A DNA stretch of 64,000 nucleotides, from contig NC_065577.1 in NCBI RefSeq assembly GCF_937616625.2, forward strand, positions 3,265,001 to 3,329,000, in the 5' to 3' direction. The position numbers and the translations under genes were made by a program. The stretch comes from Mercurialis annua (Eukaryota; Streptophyta; Magnoliopsida; Malpighiales; Euphorbiaceae). The notes under the pieces are model-generated. The model ran no database searches and was not told the origin of the DNA. It saw only the letters and a program-made list of their open reading frames with translations. Below, one piece after another: positions 10,994-22,564 of the stretch; the first letter of the stretch is position 1; each line of letters starts with the position of its first letter.

Positions 10994-11488
10994 TTTTTCT
11001 CATAAAATTAAATTTTAAAAAGTCAATTTCTAACATTTTTTTTAAATGAATCAATTTCTAACATTACACATATAAAGTGGATTAATGGGTGGGTTAGGGT
11101 CATATAGGGTTATATGGATATGGGTACCCATATAAAATTAAAACGAGTCATAAATGGGTAGATTACCCATTTATAACCCTACCCATTTAAACCCAACTCA
11201 TACCCACCCAAACCCACCCATTTGCCACCTCTATGAACACCCAATCTTCTACTGATATAACTAAGTATTTTCAGAAATCATTTAATTGCAATTCTTCCAT
11301 ACCTCCCAAATTCTTCCATATTACCCATGAAATTTCGATTTTTGACAACATCGAGTTCCAAATGGCTGTTGCAAATGTTAAAAGGGTATTACATACGTAA
11401 ATATGTTTATAAAGTAGTTATAAATAATTAAAAAGAAATCTTATTATAGACGAACCGAAAATATATATTACTTGGTTATATAACTATA

Positions 11489-13139
11489 CTAGTGTAAAAC
11501 CCTCGCTTCGCTTCGGAATTAATTAAATTAAAGATAAAATATGAATTTGAATTCAGTAATTTAAATTACATAAATATTAACGGTTTAGGAAAAAATTGTT
11601 GTTTTAATATTCAAATTATATGTATGATTATATTAATTTTAATATTTTATCTGACATGATAGCATAAATTTTTTTGAATAAAATATGGATAATATATTAT
11701 ACTATTAATTAAGCACTATATAATGGTATATCAGATAATTATAAGTTATATTAAATGCGGCTATTTAGTTTTTCAAAATTAATATATTATTTAGTTCAAG
11801 ATATATTTCTTTTTTCATTAATATGAACAATTATTCAATATGAAATTTACACTTAATTATATAACATCAGTTTCAAATTCAATAACTAAAACATAATTTT
11901 TAAATATGAAAGCAAAATTTTCAACTAAATCAAAATTTGCAAAAAATACAATTTTATATCAAAAACAACCAAACCTGTATTTAAATAAATTTAATTTTTA
12001 CTATAAACAGTAACAAAAAACAAAAACAAAAAAAATGAGATGAAGAGTATTAAGTGTAAAAAAAGACACGTCGGCTAAATGGACATATAATTTATTTTAA
12101 TATATATTTAATATAAATTTTGTTGTGGTTTATATATGAATAAATAAATTTGGCTATTAAATTTATTGATAAACCTAGTTCCCAAGATTAATGAAAAACA
12201 TGGTCTCCAAGTTTATTGGTACACTTAGAGATGAGTTTCTCATTAAACGTGGGCATAAATTTCATAATCTATTAAAAATGCTGTATTTTTATATAATTAT
12301 CAAAATTATCTTTTAAAAATTATGTTTTTATATACCGAAACCAATAAATGAAAAATTCACAAATTATTAGATTTAAATATAAATGATTTTTGTATATATA
12401 TCGAGACAGATAAATGAAAAAATGATAATTTTTTAGATTCAAATATAAATAATTTTTTTATGTAAGCATAATTTACTATATATATAAAATATTATAAAAT
12501 ATAAATATACAACAAATATACAACAGAATATATAATAGAATAAACATGCTTTTTAAATTTAATAGTAAAACTAATAAAAATATGTATAGTATATTTTAAT
12601 GAACTTTTTAAAAAAAAATTAGTTAATATTTTACTTTAAAAAATGATTTTAATTTTTTGGCTGAAATTTATAATTTATTATTGTTATCATTAAAATTAAT
12701 ATTAAATTTATATTTTTTGTGAAAATGTGATTAGTTTTAGATTTGGACTAATGTAGGAAGTAATTAGGACTTAAAGAATTGTATTTTTTATTATATTTTA
12801 CATATATAGATAAAATTATTATTTTAAAAATAGATTATAAAAAGAAGAGTGGGGTCAGTGGACCCCATCTGTGTGCATAAATATGCAATTCAGATGGTTT
12901 TGTTGTAATTAAATTAGCAAAATTGGCTTTTGATATTTAACAATAGTTGGTGTTTTGGTAATAAAGTAAGAAAGTGTTGGGCATTTAATAGAGAACTATA
13001 AGGAAGATACCAAAATGGACACTGGAGTTATTCTGTCTATAGTGGTTAGTTTGCTATTATTTCAAAAGTCTTGGTTTTTTAGTAAAATGAACCCTTAATG
13101 AACAGTATTTTGGGTTCATCTTTATACTAGTTATATAGA
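11489..13139 (-). mobile_element. Non-autonomous Helitron-like element (1.65 kb)
   Basis: Read on the minus strand it starts TCTATATAACTAG (13139) and ends ..CACTAG (11489) after a GC-rich inverted stretch CCGAAGCGAAGCGAGGG. The host bases at the junctions are A and T, as for Helitron insertion. No Rep/helicase ORF. Confidence 0.55.
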
Positions 13140-14269
13140 TGTGTGGGTAAATAGTATATATAAATTAATGTATATATAGACATAAATAATATATTAAACT
13201 ATTTATCATGTATGAATTTCATTTAAATTTATATTACTTAAACCAAAGCAAAATAAACTAATGAACAGAGCTAAAATTTTATAAAAATATTTAAACATGA
13301 TTTAATTTATTCGATTTTCTAAAATAAGATTGTATTTTATATTTTATAAGACTGAATTGAACTATTTTCTTCCGAAGTTATAAACATTCAAAGTATGTGT
13401 ACCCATTGGGCATTTGTATTGTTCACTATTTGATACCAAAATAAAATTGATGGTAGGATTTGTTAGGAAAAATTCAAAGAAATTATACAGCTCATGCACT
13501 AATACTTGGACATTTGTTTTTTTAATTCTAACGTGAAACTTAATAAAGTATTGATATGTCCCATACCATGTGATGCTTGAATTATTTGTTTTATTATGTT
13601 TATCTTTGTTCTTATTACTTTTTATATACCAATTTTGCTTGTACGAGTTTGGAAATTAAGAGATAATATACGTAAATGAAGAAAATTTGTATAGTTAGCT
13701 CATGCATATAGAACTCATACACACAAAAATTAAGACCTAATGGTTCAAACATTTTTAACTTTTTGAAAATATATCCAATTTCTTAAAAAGTTGTAAATTT
13801 AATCCAAATTAGAAAAATTCTTTATAAATTTATTCATTTTATCAAAATTAATTTAATTATGCCTACAAGAGCAATAAAATATGTGAAGCTTTTCCAAAAT
13901 TAAAAAAAAAGATTATCAATTGGAATGCCACATGGTTTGAATAAATTAATTTTAAAAAATTCAAATCAGACTTTTAAAAAAATTGGATAGATTTTCAATA
14001 AATTAGATAAATTGGGATATATTTATAATTTTTGAAAGATTTAAATATATATTTAAAAGTCGAAACGATTTGGCTTTTTAACACCATTAGCCCAAAAATT
14101 AAACTTGAGTGTGGAAAATGGGAATAAGTGATTTTTTTAATGGAGAAATTATATTTTTATTTTCATATGATCAAACAAAAATCATGAAAATTACTTTTAT
14201 TGTCTTCAAAATTTTAGTAGAGTAGAATTAATTTATAACTACCATTGATCAAGGTTAATTTTTTTTTTT
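13140..14269. other. AT-rich intergenic DNA
   Basis: No gene or clearly bounded element seen. Confidence 0.5.
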
Positions 14270-14850
14270 TTTTTGAGAAATAAGATTGTTCGAGTTTGAA
14301 GGTTGAAATATTTTCTCATCCTTTTCTACACCAATTTTAAATGAAATTAAAATATTAGTTTAAGAAAGTAAGATAAATTTATTATCTCTATAAATTGGTA
14401 TATTTAAGTCATTGAGTGATAAATAGTAAATGAAATTAAACTTTGAATGTCATGAGAAAGAGAAATACTTATGTGAATCTAGTTCTTCAAATAGAATTAT
14501 AAACCATCCATTATACGTATTGTATTTGGCATATTTAAATATTATATCCAATCAATAAATATAACATTAATTAGTGAATAATTCTCATTAAAATATCACT
14601 AATTAATGTTATATTTATTGATTGAATATGATATTTAATTACACCACCTGTCATATATTTATAATCTTACATGGCAAATTAGGTTCACACAAGTATTTCT
14701 CCCCGAAAAAAGATAAAAAGGATACTATAATTGAATGAAATCCACTTTTTTTTCTTCTCCGAGTTGTTTTCCCTTTTCGTGGTAAATATGGTCTATTTCT
14801 CTTAGCACTCAAAGTTGAAATAGCCATTTGAAGTTATAATAATATTCATT
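14270..14850. repeat. Duplicated flanking block upstream of gene D
   Basis: Matches 6350-6930: GATTGTTCGAGTTTGAA, TTTTCTCATCC, then CACTCAAAGTTGAAATAGCC. The inverted repeat 14535-14638 is inserted in this copy and absent from the one upstream of C. Confidence 0.65.
14535..14638. repeat. Long near-perfect hairpin (~42-bp stem)
   Basis: The arms include a perfect 28-bp match (14549-14576 against 14597-14624) around a 20-base A/T loop. The stem continues outward with two mismatches (TTAAATATTATAT). It is a short foldback MITE; transcribed, it would form a miRNA- or siRNA-precursor-like stem. Confidence 0.75.
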
Positions 14851-14867
14851 TAAGTCCCCTTTAGTTT

Positions 14868-14933
14868 TTGACATTGACAAAGTCTAGTCTCTTACTCGGC
14901 TATGTATCTTTCAACCATATATCATCTATATAA
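14868..14933 (+). promoter_or_regulatory. Promoter module of gene D
   Basis: Two TTGAC cores (14868-14880), then TCTCTTACTC (14888-14897) and TATATAA (14927-14933), 151 bp before the ATG. The same order and spacing recur before E and F. TTGAC is the core of WRKY W-boxes; binding is inferred. Confidence 0.6.
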
Positions 14934-15077
14934 CTATCTTTTCAGCACCATATGATTCAAATTACAAATTTTGATATTTTTCAAAATAAAAACAAACAGA
15001 AATATTAAAGAATTTACAATACCTAGATTGTAATAATTAGTTTCTTGATTTCGTTTAGTGCAAATTTAAAGATAAAT

Positions 15078-15455
15078 ATGAAAACTTTCTCAGCAAGAAA
15101 CGTTGCGATTATAGTTCTTGTGGTCGCATTCATGGCATTCATGATGGTGACATCAACTGAAGCTCGCGGTGGCGGTCGTGGAAGCAGTGGCGGTCGTAGT
15201 AGTACTAGTGGAAGTAGCAAAGGAAGTATAGTTCGTAAAAGTAAACCCATACATGACGATGAAGATACGACTGCTACTCCGCCAATGAGTGATGGCGGAG
15301 TTGTTACGGAAGGTGGTAATAATGGCGGCGCCCGCGGTGGAGGAGCTGTGAGAGGTGTCCCAACTTCAGGTTCAATAAAATGGGGTGTTGATTATTCAAA
15401 AGTTAGAATGAATGAAATCGTGAGTTTAATGTTAGTCATATTCTTTATGTTTTAA
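15078..15455 (+). CDS. Small secreted protein D (carries both subfamily motifs)
   Basis: 125 residues from the ATG at 15078. An earlier in-frame ATG at 15045 falls in a leader that E and F share as untranslated-like sequence, so the later start is preferred. Signal peptide 1-29 (MKTFSARNVA...TSTEA). The mature part is Gly/Ser-rich (GGGRGSSGGRSS), then basic VRKSKP, IHDDEDTTATPP, a second Gly-rich part, TSGSIKWG and a hydrophobic C-terminus (VSLMLVIFFMF). It joins the SGSIKWG motif of A-C to the HDD..TATPP motif of E and F and so looks closest to the common ancestor. Function unknown. Confidence 0.72.
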   Translation: MKTFSARNVAIIVLVVAFMAFMMVTSTEARGGGRGSSGGRSSTSGSSKGSIVRKSKPIHDDEDTTATPPMSDGGVVTEGGNNGGARGGGAVRGVPTSGSIKWGVDYSKVRMNEIVSLMLVIFFMF

Positions 15456-16758
15456 GGGTTTTTGTTCTTTTGTATATAATTACATTTGTAGAAGTTCCAA
15501 TCATTTATTTTACACTTTCCTATAGATTGGGGGGAGTATCATTCTTTGTTTATAATAATACCAATAAGGTTAAATGAAAAATATTTATGTGAATCTAGTT
15601 CGCTATTTAAAATTATAAACTATCAATTAAATGCAGATTGGGAATATCATTCTTTATTTTTAAAAATCAAACTGATTTAAATTGATGGAGTCTGTTTTTT
15701 GATCCGGAAAATTAACCTGTAAAATAGGATAGAATTTAACCGGACGGTGGTGGTCCGATTAATTCTTCGATGATAAAGTCAGTATTGAGTTTTGAGAACC
15801 GTTTTGAGTATATGAATATAGTTGTGTGTTTAGACATATTTCAAACTGTTTATATAATAGTTGAATGTATATCTTATAGTTTTGAAATAGGAAAGTGAAT
15901 CCTGTTTAATAGGATTTAACTCTGATTAGGAGTGTAGTTCCTTATTCGGATGAGAGTTCTATTTAAAAATATCTTCTTAAATAATCTCATCTTTTTAAAT
16001 TGGAGTTTATCTTCCTAAATTGAAGTTTGTATCCAAATAGAAAAGATCTTCGTGGATCTGGTCGCTTGGCAGAATCCCTATATTGACGCGTTTTGTCCGA
16101 GTCTTCAGGGAATCAGGTCTTTTCTTCGTAGATTGAAATGTTATTCCAGTTAAGGCAAATCTCCTGAATTCGGTTGTTAGCGTTATCAGGTTTAGCATTT
16201 TGAGCGAGAGTCCAACATCGTCTGAAGATGGATCTCCTACGACTCGACTCCATACTACTTATGATAGAATTCGTTATCCATCACAAATTAATTAAAGTTT
16301 TCATAACTCTTAACTAATTTTGATCTAAATTAACCCAAATCAAATCAAATTTAACTTTATATTTTGTTCGATTGTTAATTCTCTTTCATACACGCGCACA
16401 TATATATATAGCACGATATGCAAAACTAATTGAAAATATTTAAATTTGATTTATCCACCTCAATTTTTTTGACTCTGTTTTGTGTATTTTCACATTTTTA
16501 TTAGTATTTTATAATAATTTGATAATTAATTATTGTTTATTAGGTTTATGAAAAATATTTATCTATGTACTAGAAAAAAGTTACTTTAAAATATTAAATT
16601 TAATTTCAATAAAAATATGAATATTTCTTATTAATTCTAATACTGAAAAATTAGTGTGATTGCATAACATAATCTTTTGAATTAATAATACTAAAAATAA
16701 ACTGAGGAACTAAGTTAAGCATTAGTGTCAATTGAGCCATTCGGTAACATTAATTTTA
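15456..16758. other. Intergenic after gene D
   Basis: The 3' flank resembles those of E and F (ATAGATTGG..AGTATCATTCTTTG..TTAT). The stretch 15700-16270 is less AT-rich and may be an old retroelement fragment, but I cannot place it. No intact gene. Confidence 0.4.
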
Positions 16759-17028
16759 GGAAAAATAGTCATTTATGCTCCTAAGGTTTGACTATAAGAT
16801 CAATTAAGCCCTCAATGTTCGAATAGGTTCAAATATGCCCCAACGTCTTAAAAAGTGAACAAACAAGCCCCCATTTTGACTTATAAATGAGACATTGAAG
16901 GCTTGGTTGTCGAAATTGAGGGGTATGGTTGTTCAACTTTCAAGACGTTGGAAGCATATTTGAACTTTTTCGGACGTTAAAGGCTTACTTGATCCTGAAG
17001 TCAAACCTTAGGGGCAGATCCCTTTCCC
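16759..17028. mobile_element. MITE (270 bp)
   Basis: TIRs share CCTAAGGTTTGACT and GGATCAA(G/T)TAAGCC-type sequence, with inner AACGTC pairs. Flanks TTAATTTTA (16750-16758) and TTAATTTAC (17029-17037) give an imperfect 9-bp duplication. Confidence 0.62.
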
Positions 17029-17359
17029 TTAATTTACAAAGATGTAAACATTTAAATTAATTAATTATTAAAAAACTAACTATTTATATTTTCACGTGCC
17101 ATAGTAATTATCTCAATATATTATAACACCTCACAGGTTCAAAAATTATAAAAATATTTGATCCCATATAAAAAAAGATTCTTTTATTATTATCGATATT
17201 TAAATCTTTCATTATTTTTATTTACTGTTTGAATATAATTATCACAATTTATAAAATTTATAGATCAAATTGTCAAAAATTATTTCAAAATAAATTAATA
17301 TCAATTTATTCATTACTATCAATGGATAAAATCATACGTTTATTTTTTTCTTCAATTTA

Positions 17360-17595
17360 TTTTTTCCTTTTTGTGGATAGGTTGATTTTTCTAAGCACAC
17401 AAAGTTGAAATGGACTTCTCCGAGTGGGAGGTTGAGAATATAATCTACCAAATGTCCAAATGATTATCGTGTACAATTTGTTCAGTCTATGTTCTAATTT
17501 CAATTTAACTTGTTGGGCATTATTAATGAAGTAATTTGACTATTTCATGTTGTACTTTAATTTACAGTCTCCAATTGAAAGTGGATGACTAAAAT
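17360..17595. repeat. Duplicated flanking block upstream of gene E
   Basis: CACACAAAGTTGAAATGG, GAGTGGGAGG, AAATGATTATCGTGTACA and CAATTGAAAGTGGATGA align with 6715-6930. Confidence 0.65.
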
Positions 17596-17610
17596 ATTTA
17601 TTAAAAATAT

Positions 17611-17980
17611 GGCTTAATCACCAAAAAACCCCTCATCTTTTAGCCCTTTTCAGTTACACTCTGACGTTGCAATTTTGTCAGTTGCACCCTAATTCGCACC
17701 TTTGGATTTCAATTCCACCCTCAAAATCAAATTGGACTTTTTTCACTCGGGAAAAATTCATAAAAACCCTTATAAAGTACTCGTTTGAACTCTTTTCCAC
17801 ATAAAAAGTTAAAAATAGATGACTTATTTTAATTTTTTTCAAATGTAAAAGAGATCAATTTAGTACTTGAGGGTGGAATTGAAAACCAAAGGTGCGAATT
17901 AGGGTGCAACTGACAAAATTGCAACGTCAGGGTGCATTTGAAAAGGGGTTAAAAGGTGGGGTTTTTTTGGTGATTAAACC
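17611..17980. mobile_element. MITE (370 bp) with ~100-bp TIRs
   Basis: TIR GGCTTAATCACCAAAAAACC / ..GGTGATTAAACC, including CTGACGTTGCAATTTTGTCA. Flanks TAAAAATAT (17602-17610) and TAAAAACAT (17981-17989). Half-copies lie at 42020-42109 and 61755-62010. Confidence 0.75.
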
Positions 17981-17989
17981 TAAAAACAT

Positions 17990-18653
17990 AAACAGATTTT
18001 AAGAAGTGGGTCATTTTTTAATTATAGTCTAAAGTCTTTTAGTATTTATATCACAATTCTAATAATTTTCCGACTCTGAACAGTTTCTGTAAATCTTAAA
18101 ATATACAATTCAACTAACTCTTTTTAAATCAAATTATTTTTTAAACTCAAAATGTTTCATCCTTTATCATTTATGGCCTAACCTTCCAATTTTTGTATAT
18201 TATATCCAATTTATTTTTATAATTATGACAATTTGAGGTTTTATTTTTTAGTTCAGACCTTTACAGTTTTTTTATCAATTGTAACTATTTTTAAAAGTTA
18301 AGACAATATCTATTAAAATTGGATATAATTATAATGACGCAAAGGTTTGAATTTAAAAAATCAAAATCAAAATATTGAATACTATTGTAAAAGAACTTTT
18401 AATACTGGACATATTATAAAAATTAGAACGTTTGATTGTAATTGATAAAAGATGTATAGTGAATTGTATTTATATGACTGGATTGCATAATTTAAGAATA
18501 TTTGTGAAAAGGTACAAAGCAAAAGATACATAATGTTTTTTTTTTAATTCTACTAGTACTATATATGTAATTGTTATTCTTCCCTTAAGGATGCTGTTTA
18601 TGACTTTTAATTTTTTATTTGAAACAATAATCATTTTATATTTCCCTTGATGT
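17990..18653. other. AT-rich upstream region of gene E
   Basis: No bounded feature seen. Confidence 0.4.
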
Positions 18654-18712
18654 TTGACTTGACATGGTCAAGTCTCTTACTCGTCTATTTTTTTTCCTAT
18701 CATCTATATAAA
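18654..18712 (+). promoter_or_regulatory. Promoter module of gene E
   Basis: TTGAC at 18654, then the inverted pair TTGACATGGTCAA (18659-18671), TCTCTTACTC (18673-18682) and TATATAAA (18705-18712), 153 bp before the ATG. Confidence 0.62.
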
Positions 18713-18857
18713 CCTGTTTTGCAGCACCATTAAATTCAATTCATAATCTTGTTTTAGTTTCAAAATAAAAACAAAAACATAAAGAGTAAAAAAGATCATA
18801 AATAGCTATATTCTAATTATTTTCTTTATTTCCGTAAGTGTGAATTTAAAGATAAAG

Positions 18858-19088
18858 ATGGCGAAATTCGCAGCAAGAAACGTTGCAACGATTGTTCTTG
18901 TTGTTGCACTCATTGCTTTAATGGTAACACCAATAGAAGCTCAAACCGGACGTGGAAGAGTTCGTAGAAGTAGAACTACACATGACGATACTGCTACTCC
19001 GCCAGCAAGTGGTGGCGGAATCGATACGAATGGCGGCGGAATAATAGAAATTGTGGGTTTAATGTTAGTCACCTTGTTTATGGTTTAA
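18858..19088 (+). CDS. Small secreted protein E (HDD-TATPP subfamily)
   Basis: 76 residues from the ATG at 18858, chosen because it aligns with the starts of D and F; an in-frame ATG at 18840 lies in the shared leader. Signal peptide 1-28 (MAKFAARNVA...TPIEA). The mature part is very short: GRGRVRRSRTTHDDTATPP, a Gly-rich stretch (SGGGIDTNGGG) and a hydrophobic C-terminus (IVGLMLVTLFMV). It has lost the SGSIKWG motif and most of the Gly-rich region of D. The RRSR run before TTHDD could be a processing site for a small peptide (inference). Confidence 0.7.
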   Translation: MAKFAARNVATIVLVVALIALMVTPIEAQTGRGRVRRSRTTHDDTATPPASGGGIDTNGGGIIEIVGLMLVTLFMV

Positions 19089-20199
19089 GGGTTTTTTGTT
19101 CATAGTTTGCACAGTTTCTATTCATTTATTTATACTTCTCCTGGGAGTAGCATTCTTTGTTTTCAGTTATATGAATAAGGTAAAATGTATATTTAGACAC
19201 TTAAATTTTAATTGTAATCACTTTATTACCTTAAGCTGCAATTTCTATTTTATCTATTTTAGCCACGTAAACACTTGTTGGAGGTGGATATAGGTACCAT
19301 CTTTCATTATACAAAATAGAACTACAAGAACAAATTCAACTAGCTAGATCAGAAATCTCTTTCACTATATTCTTGATATCTTACGGAACAACTTCGTCGT
19401 TGTGTTTATAAAAACGAATCACTACTGAAGAGTCGGATTCAAAATCCATTTGATGCCAGTTTGAATGGATTATACAAATGACCACGGGCGAAACTAGAAG
19501 AGGTCAAAGAGAGTCGTCCGATTCTTCTATCTATCCGAAAAAGCCATAAGTATCGACCACCTCCTATTATTACCATGGCTTTGCCTCCCCATTAATAGAG
19601 GAGGGGCAACAACTGGTTTTAAAATAGGAGTTTTTTTAGGCATATAGTTCATTTTCAACTTTTTAAATATATTATGAACTTTTTGATATAATATTTATTT
19701 GAACCATAATTCTGGGTAAAGGTTCATAAGTTCATTTCAACCACGTAAACATTATAAAAGGACTATATTAGTCCTTGAATTAATTTTTAAATCAAAAATA
19801 TAATTATATAAATTGTCGGTAACGAAATTAATTAAAAAATTATAATACAGTTAGTTTTAAATAAGAAAAATTATTTTTTATTTAAAACTAGACCAAATAT
19901 ATCATTTAATTAAAAAAATGAAAAATTAATTGAATGACAATGCCATTTGACTTGAAAAAAAGGTAAAACGAACATCAAATTATTTCAGTCAAAAAAATAA
20001 TTGACCCCTTTCTAAAATTTCTGATTTTGCTACTGTATATGACAGTTTCTCAGAGAGCAAGTGTCTCAGCTACCAATACATATTGTTATTGTGGTTCCTG
20101 CAAACTACAACAGCAATAGTTGCCTGGAATTTGGGATAAAAAAAGGCATCAGAATTGAGATTTAGCTTTGTATAAGGTAGAAGTTGTCATTTGTTGATG
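19089..20199. other. Intergenic after gene E
   Basis: The first ~180 bp match the 3' flank of F (GAATAAGGT.AAATGTAT.TTTAGACACTT). 19290-19620 is GC-richer with no reading frame I can assign. No gene seen. Confidence 0.4.
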
Positions 20200-20524
20200 T
20201 GTTAGATTTCATCTTAAAACCAATTGGTATCAAATGGAGGTGTCCAACCAATATTTAAACACATGTCTATTCACACACACAACTAATGTGGGATTCCCAC
20301 TTTAACACTCCCCCTCACGCGTAGCGTGTCCGGGCCGAGCAACCAATCCCCCCTCACGCATCTTACGTGGGCCGGCCCAAATTCAAATTGTGTGAATGGA
20401 CAGAACTCTGATACCATGTTAGATTTCATCTTAAAACTAATTGGTATCAAGTGGAGGTGTCTAACTAATATTTAAACACATGTCCATTCACACACACAAC
20501 CAATATGAGATTCCCATTTCAACA
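20200..20524 (-). mobile_element. TRIM (miniature LTR retrotransposon), 325 bp
   Basis: Two 108-bp direct repeats (20200-20307 and 20417-20524), each beginning TG and ending CA, flank 109 bp. Read on the minus strand, TGGTATCAGAG (20406-20416), a primer-binding site for initiator-Met tRNA, directly follows the 5' LTR. A purine tract GAGGGGGAG directly precedes the 3' LTR. Flanking GATG is a likely 4-5 bp target duplication. No coding capacity. Confidence 0.88.
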
Positions 20525-21394
20525 GATGGTAGCTAGCAGATTCTTGGGAGCCGGGTTAGAGGCGATGAGCATCCTCATGAGAAAAAAAAAGGCCTAATTA
20601 TTCGGAAACTTCCGACTTTTGATATTTTTTTTCAATAGCATTTGTACCTTAAAAACGGTCAATTATACCCGATTTTATATGTCGATTGAACAATTTTATT
20701 GTTATATAGATAAAAAAAATTCAAAACAATTAAATCTAAAAACAATATCATATTCTTTTGGATAATCCCCTACAAACATTTTTAGTTTCAATTTGATTGC
20801 ACTCTCACATGGCAAAATCACCAATTTTACCTAATTTATGACTTTTCGGTTTCAATTGCACCATCAAGTATCAAATTGAACTCTATTCATTTGAAAAATC
20901 ATTATATTTTAAAACGTATCATGTCGTATTGATATTTTAACATATATTCTAAATAGTACTTAATGATATATTTAAAATAAAAAAAATTCTTCTTTTCAAA
21001 AATTATAGAACTTAATAATATTTTTTTATTTAATACGAATAAATATTATTAATAAAATTAAATTTATAAAATTTGAATGAAATTTTTAATATATCGTTTT
21101 TTTAGAATTTTAACATATTGTTTATAAATAGTTTATTTTATATTTAAAAAAATATTTAAACTTTTTTAAATTATTTAAAGCTAATAATTATTTCAAAATA
21201 GACCCGAAAACCCCGCCAACGCCAGAAACCGCGGCTGACGTCGGAAACAAATTAAATCATAAGTACGAGACTTATATTTGCTAATATTCAAATTTATTTG
21301 CTCATTAGAATTTTATAAAATATAATACTCTAATTGAATTAAATTAAATTCAATTGATCAAATATACAAAGTTCTTATTTCAATTTATTTTCCC
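20525..21394. other. Intergenic with decayed MITE remnants
   Basis: A one-sided MITE-like end (CCTAATTATTCGGAAACTTCC) starts near 20593. No gene seen. Confidence 0.4.
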
Positions 21395-22050
21395 TTCTTT
21401 GTGAAATGTGGGGGTTAATATTTCTAAGTACACAAAGTTGAAATAGCCTCTTTTTTTTTTAGAATAATGAAAATTTCATTAATAGAGAAATAAAAATACA
21501 ACTTGATCAAATATTGAATAAATCAATATATTCAAGAAGTAAAATAATAGAACATCAGTAAAATAACAGAAAATCATATCTAATTTTTTCAATCGCATTG
21601 ACGGAGCTCTTTGAATATGCAACTCGACGATCCGTCCGCTCCACTCAAAGGTTATTTTAAACCACAAATCGACTCTTTAGTCTTTAAATGAGTCCGATTG
21701 AGAGAATATTAAAAATAAAATTTCTACTGATAGCACTTCAGATCTACACTCCGTAGATAATTTCATAAAGGAAACAGCAAAACTCATAAAGGGTAACTCC
21801 ACAAAGTAAGATAAAACATCTATAAAAAAAGAAAAAAAATACCAACATATCTCAGATCTGTGATTATTGACGCAAAATAAACTAAATATAAGATTTGAAA
21901 TAGCCTTTGGCAAAGTGGGAGGTGATAGTATTATCGTATTAGCTAGAGTAGAAAAGTCAATAATGATCATCAACTGCCTACGTTAATTGCAGTTGTTTAC
22001 TCTATATCTAACTTCCTTTTATATTCTTCAATTGAAAGCGGATGTTTTAT
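21395..22050. repeat. Duplicated flanking block upstream of gene F, split by a retroposon
   Basis: CACAAAGTTGAAATAGCCT is cut at 21449 and resumes at 21895 (TTGAAATAGCCTTTGG..AAGTGGGAGG). Removing the insert restores the block found upstream of C, D and E. Confidence 0.7.
21450..21894 (-). mobile_element. Non-LTR retroposon, 445 bp, minus orientation
   Basis: Flanked by a perfect 12-bp duplication TTGAAATAGCCT (21438-21449 and 21895-21906). It starts with a T run on the + strand, so the poly(A) tail is on the minus strand. The sequence after the tail (ATAATGAAAATTTCATTAAT) is typical of plant LINE 3' ends. Probably a 5'-truncated LINE copy; its frames are not functional. Confidence 0.8.
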
Positions 22051-22564
22051 AATTTTTTATTAGAAAAAGAAACTTACTCACATTTAAAAAAAATTATTTT
22101 ATAATATTTATCATTTTAAAACATCAAAATAGAATTAATTGCTATTTTTTTATATTTTTATATTTGTCCCCTATTAATTTATTAAAAATATTAAATGTCA
22201 ATAAAATTTCGCTGTACGGTTAATTTAGTAAACATATTTATAAATAAAGATATTAAATTCTTTTAGTTCTTGTTTTAAGGGCAAATGCCATATTTTTATA
22301 TTAATCTCTTAAAAAATTATGATTATATCCAAAATCGTTTTATTTATCCTTATTGGAACATGTTTCTATAATGAGGTGTCGCTGATACACCAAGTTAAAA
22401 AAAGTCTTGATTAAAAAATTTCATACTTAACCAAACTAATCCACATCTCTAATTTTATTATTAGCCACTTTTTTAATGCGTGCCAATCATACTAGCCACA
22501 TCGTTTTGACTCATAAAAACACACGTTTTCTATTTGGATAATTTAAACTTAATTTTACATCGTT

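Larger units (their letters stand above)
9095..11232. mobile_element. DNA transposon (2.1 kb) hosting a nested MULE
   Basis: Ends CAGGTGCAA... and ...TTTGCCACCTCT sit in regions rich in ACCCATT / AATGGGT inverted copies. The flanking direct repeat is ATGAACACCCA (9084-9094 and 11233-11243). The termini resemble hAT elements, but the shared 11 bp exceeds the usual 8-bp hAT duplication. It contains the nested MULE 9359-10672 and a minisatellite; no transposase ORF remains. Confidence 0.62.

Noticed and set aside
11489..13139. Autonomous Helitron
   Set aside because: The ends fit, but no Rep/helicase reading frame exists.
15045..15077. Upstream ATG as the start of gene D
   Set aside because: The aligned leader in E and F is not conserved as protein, while the ATG at 15078 and its signal peptide are.
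19290..19620. Organelle-derived insert
   Set aside because: Composition differs from the flanks, but I could not match it to any chloroplast or mitochondrial gene.
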